Below, in pieces: positions 38,975-64,000 of a stretch of 64,000 bases of DNA. Within the stretch, counting starts at the first letter, position 1; each line of letters starts with the position of its first letter. The stretch is from NCBI GenBank assembly GCA_039566865.1, contig CM076955.1, positions 5,954,501 through 6,018,500 on the forward strand, read 5' to 3'. Position numbers and translations under genes: made by a program. Source of the stretch: Aurelia coerulea (Eukaryota > Cnidaria > Scyphozoa > Semaeostomeae > Ulmaridae). The notes below the pieces were generated by a model that was not told the DNA's origin, made no database searches, and was given only the letters and a program-made list of their open reading frames with translations.

Positions 38975-39440
38975 CAGTAAAAACCCGCATATAAGAAATT
39001 ACAATTTGCAAGTCAGCCTGAATAGGTTCTTATGTTTTAGGTATTTAGTAGGAAATGAGGATTTTCAGGTTCTAAAAATTGGTTCTAATTTTATTCAGGG
39101 CTTTCAGGAATTCTTTTCCTTCAGATTCAAACTTCAGGCATATTATTTACTGTCAGTTCACATCAGTTGAGTGTATGAGATATTATTCGCAACAGAAATT
39201 TGTGGAAGAATCATAAATTTTTATATAATCAAAAGAAAAGCTTCTCATTGGACAATATACAAATTTCTGATTCTTCCACAAACTTATGTAGCTAATAAGA
39301 CCCCAATAATCTCTACAAATATAAGAACCTACTATTTTGAATTTCAGGCTGAATGGGTTCTTATACAATGGGGGTCTAATTACAAAATTTCAGCCTGCAG
39401 GCTCTTAATCCACTCATTTCTTATACATGGGTTTTTACTG
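38975..39440. mobile_element. TA-flanked MITE, CAGTAAAAACCCGC family
   Basis: TIRs CAGTAAAAACCCGCATATAA and the inverse (CATGGGTTTTTACTG), flanked by TA. 466 bp, with several TTCTTATA words inside. Same family as 8886-9031 and 47219-47646. Confidence 0.82.
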
Positions 39441-39442
39441 TA

Positions 39443-41727
39443 CACTCAATTTTCTTATAAGGAACCATAATATAAGAAACTGTTGGCTCACCTTTTAAAA
39501 TGAGAAACCATGGTCATTCTAGAATATTTTGACACTGTACAGCAATGGCAAATGTTTTGACATCACTGTACAGCAAATTTTTTGACATTGTCTTGAGTCT
39601 GAATTATGTTATTAGTTATTTTGAGATCTTGCTAAGTAAATTGAATCTCATGTAATAAAAACATATACACGATACACTTAGGGTATTGAAAACATAATAA
39701 ACTCAGAAGAAATCTTTGGTAGCAAGTGTCTTAAAATTTAAGAAAACACCTGGCCTGCCCTAGACCTAGATTTATTTGGGAAAAAAGAGTGTAATGTAAA
39801 TTTTCAAAGTAAGGCAGGATTGGTAGAAATAGAACTGGCTATTGCTGCTTTTTTCCCATCTGACATATTTCTTTTTGATGTTTGAGATTGAAAACCAAAC
39901 ACTTTATTCTCATCCAATCCAACCCGAACAGGTAGCGCGGAAAATTGCCTGGACTATAGGCCAACCACAATGTTTTGAGATAAACAGTTCCGGTCTCCCC
40001 CCCCAGTAAACAGAAAAAAGAAGGGTATTTGTCAATTCTATACCAATTTCCTTGCTTCCTAGATATGCTCCCCGATCTCTATGAAAGTTCGTAAATAAAG
40101 GGCCTAACTTTGTGCGTTTCTCGGCTCTCACAAACGGAGTACCCTTCCTCACAGCGAAATGAAACGGCCAACACATTTGCGCGAAAGAGTAAGAATACAA
40201 AATACATTCATTTCAATATTTTCTATCTAAACAATTTCGAGCATGTTTAAGGAATTTATTTATTTGCACCGCACCTGAACCTGAACCTGAGTGAGAGTTG
40301 TGTCATCTGTATTTTGTTTCCGAGAAATGTCGAGTTATGTGTCATGGCGTTCGAGAAGACTTCGCATTTGTACCCATTGATGAGAGATATGACATACAAA
40401 CTGTCGGAATTGGTCTCCAACATGCGCGCGCATAAAAAACATATTTGCCTCTTGTTGGAAAATGGAGGAATCGTATTAAAGAGAACAGTGGAATCAGAAT
40501 GATGGATAGTAAAATATTCCAAGGAAAGATTTGAACTGCAATTTTCCATTTTCCGAGCAAAGCCTTTAAGATGTAGAGGATGTAATGTCCACTTGCAGCG
40601 CTCCTTCCAAATTATCCAACCCGGCCTCTTTCTCAAGAAGCCTCGCTGCATTCTCGTGCGGCATCACAATGTCAACAAAGGTATTAATGCCACGATTTAA
40701 AAAGGATCAATTTTCAGCGCGTTAGGTTAAAAACAAATAAACTATAATACATTTCTAAATGATGTAATCACGAGATCAAGGTTCACGAATGCGGCTATGC
40801 AATATTGCACTCTCCCCAACTAAGCCTCACGATATGATGTACTTACTTATCCGTCGGTTACTAGCCAATCAGTTGTCTTCGAAAAACTAAACCAATGAGA
40901 TTCAAGCAATCTAAGACAATTGATGATCAGCCAATGATGATCCGTCACGATTTTTCTAGACATTTTAAAAAACGAACCCTAGCAGATATTTCCAACATTC
41001 TCAAAGCTAATTCAAAGCTGAACTTGAAAAACCCCACCCAACCACACCCGTGGGTGTAATTGGAACCAAACGGTTTGATGTATTTGCAATCATGGACATA
41101 AATTATGAGACGAATTCATTTTTTCTGATATTTTGAACTGTTGAGCATCCTTTCCCCCCGTTCCCCCCCACAACCAATGTTGAAAAATCCGAGAACCTTC
41201 CTCGACATGTCACCAACCTTGAATAAGGGGGAGGGGGATCTTCAATAGTCAAATCTTAAATTTTGAATTTGTTTCCAACTATTTCGTCCATGAGTAAGCG
41301 CTTGTCTATAAATAGGACAAAAAAGCATCTAATCCCTCTGTTGTTTTCTTTGGCTTTGCTTTCATTCGCCATGCACTGGATTATCAAATACAATAGGCTA
41401 TTTATAAATCTATGAGATCTCATCTTATAACTCAGGTTATTCACTTTAGGTGGACGGACAGTAGATATGCATTCAATAATGGACACGTTTTGAAAGGACA
41501 CAATAATGTATAGTAGTAGTATAATGAGGTAGCACTGTTCTGGTTCTGCAAAGAATACTTGGCCTTATTCAAGAACCAATTGAAGTGCACATGGCACATG
41601 TGAAACAAAACAGAAGACAACAACGACATTTTCTTTCGCGAACTCTGCAAAGTTTATTGCACTCAAATAATGATCCCCAAAGATCTTCATAGACGCATTT
41701 TCCGACTTAAAAAATCATATGTGTAAG
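39443..41727. other. Mostly unique intergenic DNA; one weak small open frame
   Basis: Between the two dehydrogenase copies. On the plus strand a 52-codon frame (40344-40502) starts MAFEKTSHLYPLMRDMTYKL in a fair Kozak context, with ordinary protein composition and no repeat similarity. It could be a first exon or small protein, but no donor or homologue is recognised. No transposon ends were found here. Confidence 0.25.
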
Positions 41728-42207
41728 GCTAGAGGCCCCCCCCCTGATTCAGGGCCTTCCCTCTAGCCTGGTGGTCAGACGTCCCTGCATGGGGCCCAAC
41801 CCCCCTATGCAGGCCCTTGCTTCCAGCAACAATGCATATTCGTTTCTCCTCAACTACTTTTCGGCACGGCAATTGATATACATTTCATGCTAGAGGCTCT
41901 CCCTGCTTCAGCGCCCTCCCTCTAGCCAGTTGGTCACCCCTCCCCACAAGGGGTCCAGGCCCACTTCCCCCTTGCAGGCCCTCGCTTTCACCTAAGAAAA
42001 TGAAGAAAAAAACATTTGAACATTTAGATCTTCAAGCACAGCTACAACTTAAACCTAGGTTCATAAGTACTTCTTTTGGAATCACTTTCCAATAGGCTCG
42101 TTCAGTGAATTACTAACATAAGTTGTGCAAAAGTTATGATTCGATCTTCTAAAATTCAACAGTTTTGCTGGCTTGAAGCCCTCCCTGATTCAGAACGCTC
42201 CTTCTAC
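41728..42207. repeat. C-rich tandem repeat of about 160 bp
   Basis: Starts GCTAGAGGCC at 41728, again GCTAGAGGCT at 41889, and a partial third copy near 42170 (TTGAAGCCCTCCCTGATTCA). Shared words are TTCAGGGCCTTCCCTCTAGC, GGTCA and TGCAGGCCCT. Copies are diverged; the last ends at the MITE at 42208. Confidence 0.6.
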
Positions 42208-42429
42208 AATCCTGGACAAAATATTTGGAACTAAGTTAGTTTTTTGACGATTATCTCAGTTCTTCTCACTCTTACATTTGCACCACCCCCTTTTACCCCC
42301 AAAATAATGTTGTTTGGCATCTTGAAGCTGAAAACATCCAAGCAACATTGTATCAGGGGGTAAAAGGGGGGTTGTTCAATTGAAATTGTAGAATCTTACG
42401 TTGTTCCAATATATTTTGTCCATGATTGT
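42208..42429. mobile_element. MITE ending ACAATCNTGGACAAAATAT, copy 1
   Basis: TIRs ACAATCCTGGACAAAATATT and, reverse-complemented, ACAATCATGGACAAAATATA. An inner inverted pair CCCCCTTTTACCCCC/GGGGGTAAAAGGGGGG is separated by 75 bp. 222 bp. A copy without the left terminus lies at 43016-43206, about 90% alike. Confidence 0.75.
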
Positions 42430-43015
42430 CCGCATGAAGAAACTTGTAGGGTTGGTTAAAGAAAGGGGGAAATGCGAAAAATAATTAGAGTCTTTACAAG
42501 TAAGATGGCATCAGTGAAAAAATGTAACATTCGACACTTTTAACAGGATAAATGATCAAATTAGCAAGGAAGGGCTAATTAGAATGACGATGAAATTGGC
42601 AAATCTTCACACATTGTCAGAACAACATATCATAAGCCAATTTTATAATAGTTACGACGAGTACGGTCATGTCTGACTGTTCTTTATAATTTGATAGAGA
42701 AATAAGTTCAGGCCATTCATCCATAATTCCAATAAACAAATTGATATGCAGAAATAATAGCGTCTTTTGGCATGAAAAATCTCTATGGCAACAAATATGG
42801 CAGCTTCTCGCAAAGATGGCCGATCTTAGGACTATGTGGTATTTGCCGTTTTGCATCACAATTATCCTATGTATACTAATACACTGATGGGCTTTGGCAC
42901 GGGTAATCACAAGGGTAACCATGATTTCATACTATTTTGCATTGAATAAGCACGGGTAACCACGGGTAACCACAATATTTAAAAGGAAAGTTATATTTCC
43001 TAATATTTCCGTGCT

Positions 43016-43206
43016 TATTTTTTGGCGATTATCTCAGTTCTTCTCACTCTTACATTTGCACCACCCCCTTTTACCCCTGAAACAATGTTGTTTGGCATCT
43101 TGAAGCTGAAAACATCCAAGCAACATTGCATCAGGGGTAAAAGGGGGGTCGTTCAATTGAAATTGTGGAATCTTACGCTGTTCCAATATATTTTGTCCAC
43201 GATTGT
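43016..43206. mobile_element. Same MITE family, copy 2, left end missing
   Basis: Matches 42240-42429 from TTGGCGATTATCTCAG to TTTGTCCACGATTGT. The 80 bp to its left form a separate small palindrome (ATAAGCACGG.. CCGTGCTTAT) containing GGGTAACCAC repeats. Confidence 0.7.
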
Positions 43207-43488
43207 AGCTACCTGAAACGTATCCCAGCACGTGCCCATGGCTCCTCAACACCCATTTACCTGGTTCTGTCGTGTCGTCTATGGAAGATTACAATGTTGT
43301 GAATGGTGTGTAGTACTTTTTTCCAACCTTCTTTCCCTTTTCTCTGCGAAATTGCATTCATTATTTATGACGTCATTTCGCTTACTGCGACTTGACTAAG
43401 GCTGTTTTCCCGTAAAACTCTCAAGTACTTTCCGTCGTTACAGTCGATCCTCCAAACCGAGGCTAGCCTTATCGCGTACTCTTGCAAA

Positions 43489-43592
43489 ATGGCGACGACA
43501 TTGGGCCTAACTTACGAACAATGTTGCACGAATTTACAACAGAAAGAGATCTCAAACCTTGGAAAGAACTCACAATTGGTGTTTGGCAGTTG
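43489..43592 (+). CDS. Candidate first coding exon, unknown gene
   Basis: CAAAATGGCG at 43485 is a strong initiation context. The frame reads MATTLGLTYEQCCTNLQQKE and stays open to a good donor (TTG|GTGAGG, near 43593). It sits just downstream of relatively GC-balanced sequence with GACGTCA (CRE-like, about 43369-43375). No second exon found. An overlapping plus frame at 43482-43763 is longer but starts in weaker context. Unknown protein, low certainty. Confidence 0.25.
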
Positions 43593-43845
43593 GTGAGGTT
43601 GCCTTTGACATTAATTGTAGAAACCCCAGACGTGTCCTTTAAGGAATCACTATCATTGGTCAGTGTTTTTGTATCCCTGTTACGATTTCCAACCAGCTCC
43701 CTTACAAAAAACAAGTTTTACCAATATTTAAGTGGAACGGGGGCATTAACATATGAGCGATGACATCTTGTTTCGAGTTTGACCTTCAACCGGGTCAAAA
43801 TTCAAATCATTTGAGAAGTTTACAACCAGTTTCCCAAGGATTTGA

Positions 43846-44235
43846 GACCCCGTTTACACTATGCCGGTACGAAATGAATACGGCATGAAACTGTGCCGTA
43901 TTGGCCTCCTGTTTACACTATTCCCCCACTATTCCGGCATAGTTTCACTTGATTACGGCACGGAATGAATACGGCATGCTAACTGGCTTCGTCGCTCAAC
44001 CGGCATAGTGTAAACGGCGAATACGGCATCATTTCATATCGGATTCACATCGAGGCGATAATCTGGCAAATGAGAGCATGCGTCTTTACTAATCCTCGCT
44101 CTGCGCATAGTCAAAACCTATTGTATTCATTTCATGCCGGTATAGTGTAACAGGCGATTCCGTTTTGACAGAAAAACCAATATGGCACAGTTTTATGCCG
44201 TATTCGTTTCGTACCGGCATAGTGTAAACGGGGTC
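43846..44235. mobile_element. MITE ending GACCCCGTTTACACTATGCC
   Basis: TIRs of about 60 bp: GACCCCGTTTACACTATGCC at the left and the same sequence inverted at the right. The interior repeats TACGGCAT and CCGGCATAGT words. TGA on each side could be a 3-bp duplication, suggesting a PIF/Harbinger-like element. It splits the 3' flank repeat shared by both dehydrogenases. 390 bp. Confidence 0.82.
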
Positions 44236-44346
44236 TGAAACAAAAACAACTCACATCACAGAAAAATATCAGCAGAATAGCAAAACTACAAGCTACGAGT
44301 AACTGTTAATGATTCAGAAGGTTTTCACATTTGCTCTTCATTGGGA

Positions 44347-60182
<15,836 letters not shown>

Positions 60183-60216
60183 TTTTACTGAATTACTGTT
60201 CAAACGAAAAACTCTG

Positions 60217-60265
60217 CCTTTTATTGTAATGTCTTTCAATAATAAGTAGCGTCTGGATGACTTGC
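60217..60265 (-). promoter_or_regulatory. Putative promoter of SDR B
   Basis: GCAAGTCATC (60265-60256), GAAAGACAT and ATAAAAGG (60224-60217) on the gene strand, spaced as in copy A. The box is about 35 nt from the ATG, so a start 30 nt downstream would leave almost no leader. About 54 nt present in copy A between box and ATG are absent. Confidence 0.55.
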
Positions 60266-60454
60266 AAATGCGTATTGACAAATGCAAATGAAACTGCAGG
60301 CAGACGTACCCGTTATTGAGTATTCAAATGTTGTGAACAAACAAGGCCCAAAAATAGATTTTGTTTACGGACGGGTGCAAAGGCAAACATTGGCCACCCG
60401 GGGATGCGACTGTCAATTCGCCTGAAAACTCGAGGACAGGATTATACCTTTTGC

Positions 60455-60622
60455 TTGGCTATCTGTAAAACATGGAGTGTGGAATGATGGAATGGAATGA
60501 TGGAATGGAATAATGGTATGGAATGATGGGATGGAATAATGGAATGGAATGATGGGATGGAATTGAATGGAATGGAATGGAATGGAATGGTATAGATGGA
60601 ATGGTAGATATGGAATAGCCAA
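60455..60622. repeat. GGAAT-rich element with TTGGCTAT ends
   Basis: Starts TTGGCTATCTGTAAAACATG and ends ATGGAATAGCCAA, with ATGGAATGG repeats between, including five tandem GGAAT at about 60566-60590. It is related to the ends of the foldback element at 56954-59360. Another copy at about 60998-61068 shares the flank ACACCAATGTGTTCCTC. Confidence 0.7.
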
Positions 60623-60994
60623 ACTACTGGTCGCTTTGGAAAAAATTACACCAATGTGTTCCTCAAGATCTTCTTAGTTTATTTTGCATATGTTTTCTTG
60701 AAAGTCTCTTGACTTGCTACAGGTCTTCGTTTCTATTCGTATTGTCGTGGTGTACAGTTCATACTGTGCCGGAGGTGAACAAGCGCGCAGCGCGAGGGCG
60801 GCAATGCTCTAACTCCTTCATGTAGAACCGTCTCATCTGAGGCACTACTCTCTCTGAGATCTATACTGAGACTTGTAGCAAGTCAAGAAAGTCTCATGAA
60901 ATGCCCTTATATTTCGACTGAAACAACAAGCATGATAACAGACTGTGTGGGCAGACATCAGTTAAGTCGTTTAATTGATGTGAGTTGTAGGGAA

Positions 60995-61130
60995 AAAATC
61001 TGTGAAACATGGAGTGATGGAATGGAATGCAATGGAATGGAATGGAATGGTCGACATGGAATAGCCAAACTATTGGTCGGTTTTGAAAAAAATACACCAA
61101 TGTGTTCCTCTCGATCTCTTCAGTTCACTT
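60995..61130. repeat. Second GGAAT-rich copy and shared flank
   Basis: AACATGGAGTGATGGAATGG, several ATGGAATGG units, then AATAGCCAAACTATTGGTCG and ACACCAATGTGTTCCTC, matching 60470-60665 in order. The shared right flank shows that a larger unit of at least 130 bp was duplicated. Confidence 0.65.
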
Positions 61131-61719
61131 TAGTTTACAAGTTTCTTGTTTCTTGGGCCTCTCAAATGTTCATACTTTACTTCCGTATCTGCTGAATATT
61201 ACGATACAGGAAAACAGTGAAAATAAAGTAAAATATCCCAAGGATTTTCTTTACTTTTTTACTGGAGTTTCTCAATTTTTTGGCGATATAACAAATGAGT
61301 TTTTTATAAGTGGTTTCCTATAAAAATTAGTGTATTTTAACCTCAAATGGCCATTTTCCTCAGGCTCTTCAAGTTTAAAAGTGCCCTTCACTCCTAAGAC
61401 ATAGCTACCCCACCCATGTGAGAAAACTGGTCCTACATTCGCGGAGACCTCACCTGATTATATAACAAAGGATTTTAGTAGGTCGGTGAAGATTTCTCGT
61501 ATTATATTTGCCTCCTGTCAACTTACTGGGGCTCACTGGACTTGGATTGAAATGTGAATTTTGAAATAGTTGGGGAATGTCCGTCCATTCAATCATTAAA
61601 CACAAGTGACAAAGCATGATATTGCTTTCTTCTAAGTCTTCTGGAAGAATCTATCAATTGCAAAAGACTCGTTCTTATGTGTTTCAACTCCATAGAATTG
61701 GTCAATATCATTGATTGTT

Positions 61720-62060
61720 TTCATTCATTCATTTATTCATTACTTTATTTTTGAGTAAACTGGAAAGATTACTAGCTATTTCTAGCTAATTTAGGCCTAC
61801 TGTGCATGTCACATCCAGGCATAGACCCCTAGTTTAACATCCCTGCCGAGGTACAGCAAAATGAGTTGCTTGGTCAGGCATCTGGGGGCATCTGGAAGGT
61901 CACCCATCCAGATTTTGACCTCACGCAACCAAGCTTAACTTCAGTTCCCTTATGCAAACTGTTTAAACCACTGGGCAACTCACCCACCCCACAAATCAAC
62001 ATACCATCAACAATTTTATAGATATAGCTGGATTCTGAGCCACACGCTTCAGATGCGTTT
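61720..62060 (-). repeat. 5S-rRNA-derived SINE with (AATG)n tail
   Basis: On the minus strand, 61942-61898 reads GAAGTTAAGCTTGG and, 31 nt later at the same spacing as 5S rRNA, TGGATGGGTGACC. These are the box A and box C positions of the 5S internal promoter, and the 45-nt stretch aligns to 5S without gaps at roughly two-thirds identity (from memory of the 5S sequence). The 3' end (61750-61720) is an AATGAATGAATG tail. The 5' limit is uncertain. The minus open frame across it (61874-62155) is not a gene. Confidence 0.65.
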
Positions 62061-62064
62061 GGCC

Positions 62065-62740
62065 TGAACACATGGGGTCCTGAACACATGGAGGCCACTT
62101 CAGGCTCACGAAAAGAAGTCCTAAGCAACTCACCAGTTAGAGTGGAATTTCTCATTACATTTGCGATTTTGGCTTGCTGATCTTAATCTTTCATGTTACA
62201 CTTAATCTCCTGCGTGTTACAAAAATAAATAGCTGGTTTCTATTGACTTTGTAAACTGACATATAAGTTGGGGCTATCTCAAGGGGCCCTTTCAATATAT
62301 CCTGACCAGGAGCACTTTCGTAAAAGAAGCCTTGTTTCAAAATCAAAGGCAAAATCAGATTTGATGATGTTCTGTGCGTCTTCGGTTTCATATGAATAAA
62401 CGTACTCTCTACATCTTGGATATCTATATCTTGATTCATAAATTATTATTTCAAGCAATGTGGTCAGTCAAATGACCTTTCGTCCATCCTACTTATTACT
62501 GGTAACTGGCAATAGCAAAGGGTAAAGCCAAGTAGTGGGTTCTTCAACAAGACTGTTATTCATAAATAACAACCTGAAGACAATGCATAGCCATAGCTAT
62601 GTCTTCAAACTGCACCAACCACCATGCAAGAAAAATTGCTGACACAAAGAATGAAATTATTAATTATTAGTAGATTGGGGTAGCTTGCAACCAAGAAAGA
62701 CATCTTGCAAGCCATGATGTCTTGGTCTAAAGTTTAGGCT
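62065..62740. other. No recognisable gene
   Basis: A directly repeated CCTGAACACATGG lies at about 62063 and 62079. Otherwise no repeat, exon or RNA gene recognised. Confidence 0.4.
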
Positions 62741-62749
62741 CTTCATTAA

Positions 62750-63015
62750 ATTCAAATTATTTGGCTGCAGGCTGTCCTGACTTGTAGCTTAGTTTAATGT
62801 TTGTATGCTGTTCGTTCTGTTCTTTGACCCCTTTGCACACTGTTCTGGTATTGTCCTCGTTTTTTGTTTCATGTTATGGCCTTGGGGTAGTCGTGCCACT
62901 TCGCTCCTCTTGGTATCGTCTCTGTAGTGTCGTATAGTTGTAATTAGAGAGTATAGTAGGAGGTATCATTGTATTGTAAATTTTTATCTTGAATATAAAA
63001 AAAAGAAAAAAAATT
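62750..63015 (+). repeat. LINE 3' end (5'-truncated insertion)
   Basis: Contains GGCCTTGGGGTAGTCGTGCC, GGTATCGTCTCTGTAGTG and ends in TTGAATATAAAAAAAAGAAAA. The terminal 125 bp match 15110-15235 in intron 2 of SDR A. The sequence before 62880 (GTTCGTTCTGTTCTTTGACC) may be the 3' untranslated region of the LINE. Confidence 0.6.
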
Positions 63016-63019
63016 ATTA

Positions 63020-64000
63020 AGATGGCTGCAACAAAGAACACAAAGCACAAGGGATCAGTCAGCTTTCATTGAAAGAATTCCATCTGAAAAAATGTCATTT
63101 TCATCTGCCTGCAGTTAGGATTTTACAGGGCAAAACTCACATGTCAACCTGCAAAGTCAGGGGAATTTCAATTCAAATTTAAATAAATCCCAAAATAACT
63201 GGTGGGCTTTATCTAAAAATATGTTTTGGTGGTGACATGAATGTTTCTACTTTTCATGAAGTATAAAAGCAAGGTTTCAGTTAAGTTTGTTACATTTAGT
63301 AAATGTCATTAGCCAAGTTTGGGTATGTGCAAGGTGAGAATGTTGTTCAGCTATTGTGTCTCGGGCTCTGCCAAATCTTTTCAGCTTGCATAGCAATTTG
63401 ATGTTTAATTGCATTGATTTATATAGGAAGAAATAATAGTATACCAAATCGCACATACCCCATCCCCATTAGACATACACATTTTGACATACAACAGTCA
63501 TGTGAAATTGAAGGTGTTGTGGCGCAGTGGTGTAATCCTCTGACATTGCAGCCAGAACAGTATGATCTGTTGCTAGGCAACGCAAAAAAATGGAAATATG
63601 CTGATTTTGGCTCTTTTCCTAAAATCTTGATATTTTCAGCAACAAAAGGTGAATCAAAAGCTTTAAAGCTACAGATATGATACATATTGATTGTTCTTTA
63701 TGAAAACTGTCAAAAATTCTATTTTTTGGAATTCTATTGTTATGAAAACTGTCAATCAAGTCATGCCTGATACCCAAACAATTTAGAAGATGCCTTTTTG
63801 GCATTTTAAATCAGTTTTTGCAATGAAAACAACATGAAATTGATGTTGAAACATTAATTAGTCAATTTTGATCATAATGCATTGATTAGTTCATATGTTT
63901 ATTATAAATATGACGTCATATAGCAGTATGACATTGGTATATCTTAAATTTTGCTGATGTCAGCAAAATATAAAACATTACATATTAAATGAAAGTAGAC
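63020..64000. other. No recognisable gene; one tRNA-like A-box
   Basis: TTGTGGCGCAGTGGTGTAA at about 63519-63537 matches the RNA polymerase III A-box consensus, but no B-box follows at the right distance, so a tRNA gene is excluded and a SINE is only possible. The rest is AT-rich without features. Confidence 0.3.

Noticed and set aside
60183..60287. N-terminal extension of SDR B by 35 codons to an upstream ATG
   Set aside because: Absent in copy A and runs through the conserved promoter block. The aligned ATG at 60182 is the likely start.
61874..62155. 93-codon minus frame
   Set aside because: Overlaps the 5S-derived SINE core; the open frame is accidental.
63513..63585. tRNA gene
   Set aside because: Only an A-box-like word is present; no B-box at proper distance and no cloverleaf arms.

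Overview
The window is nuclear DNA from a multicellular animal. The recognisable host genes have introns with GT..AG splice sites, the base composition is AT-rich, and most of the length is transposon-derived (BEL/Pao and Ty3/gypsy LTR elements, LINE relics, hAT, Mutator-like and TA-duplicating DNA elements, SINE-like sequence). The repeat mix and the lineage-specific dehydrogenase pair suggest a marine invertebrate, perhaps an anthozoan cnidarian. The species cannot be named from the sequence alone.

The only host genes I can defend are two tandem minus-strand copies of a classical short-chain dehydrogenase/reductase (SDR) of the RDH8/17-beta-HSD1 type. Both have three coding exons with identical phases. 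Copy A has exon 1 at 35373-35646, exon 2 at 15765-16041 and exon 3 at 14440-14761 (290 aa). Copy B has exon 1 at 59909-60182, exon 2 at 49980-50256 and exon 3 at 44347-44665 (289 aa). Both keep the TGxxxGxG, NNAG and Ser-Tyr-Lys signatures, and they share promoter and intron sequence. They therefore look like a segmental duplication whose introns were later enlarged by different transposons.

Layout: 0.9-2.4 kb is a LINE relic holding a palindromic element. 3.1-4.5 kb has two DNA transposons. 6.6-8.8 kb is a 31-bp minisatellite of about 73 units. 8.9-13.1 kb is a run of MITEs and one hAT element. 14.4-35.6 kb is dehydrogenase A. Its 19-kb intron 1 holds a Mutator-like element (18362-25610) that contains a very young BEL/Pao retrotransposon (18530-25007), a decayed hAT element with transposase remains (25700-26860), a GC-ended element (27001-27372), and a LINE split by a young gypsy element (28338-34060) that is itself interrupted by an 8-bp-duplicating DNA element (31360-32127). 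35.9-43.2 kb is mostly without recognisable genes, with scattered MITEs. 44.3-60.2 kb is dehydrogenase B, whose introns hold a 150-bp tandem array grown from a transposon end, a 1.3-kb (GAT)n microsatellite, a possible 4.65-kb TTAA-flanked element and a 2.4-kb foldback element. 60.4-64 kb has GGAAT-rich repeats, a 5S-rRNA-derived SINE and a LINE 3' end.

The most notable signals are in the gypsy element. A 14-nt stretch that starts exactly at a consensus initiator in its LTR is perfectly complementary to the primer-binding position just after the LTR, which predicts self-primed reverse transcription. Gag and Pol lie in one frame separated only by a UGA in the context UGACUAG, the known readthrough motif. 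Reading it as one working mechanism is inference.
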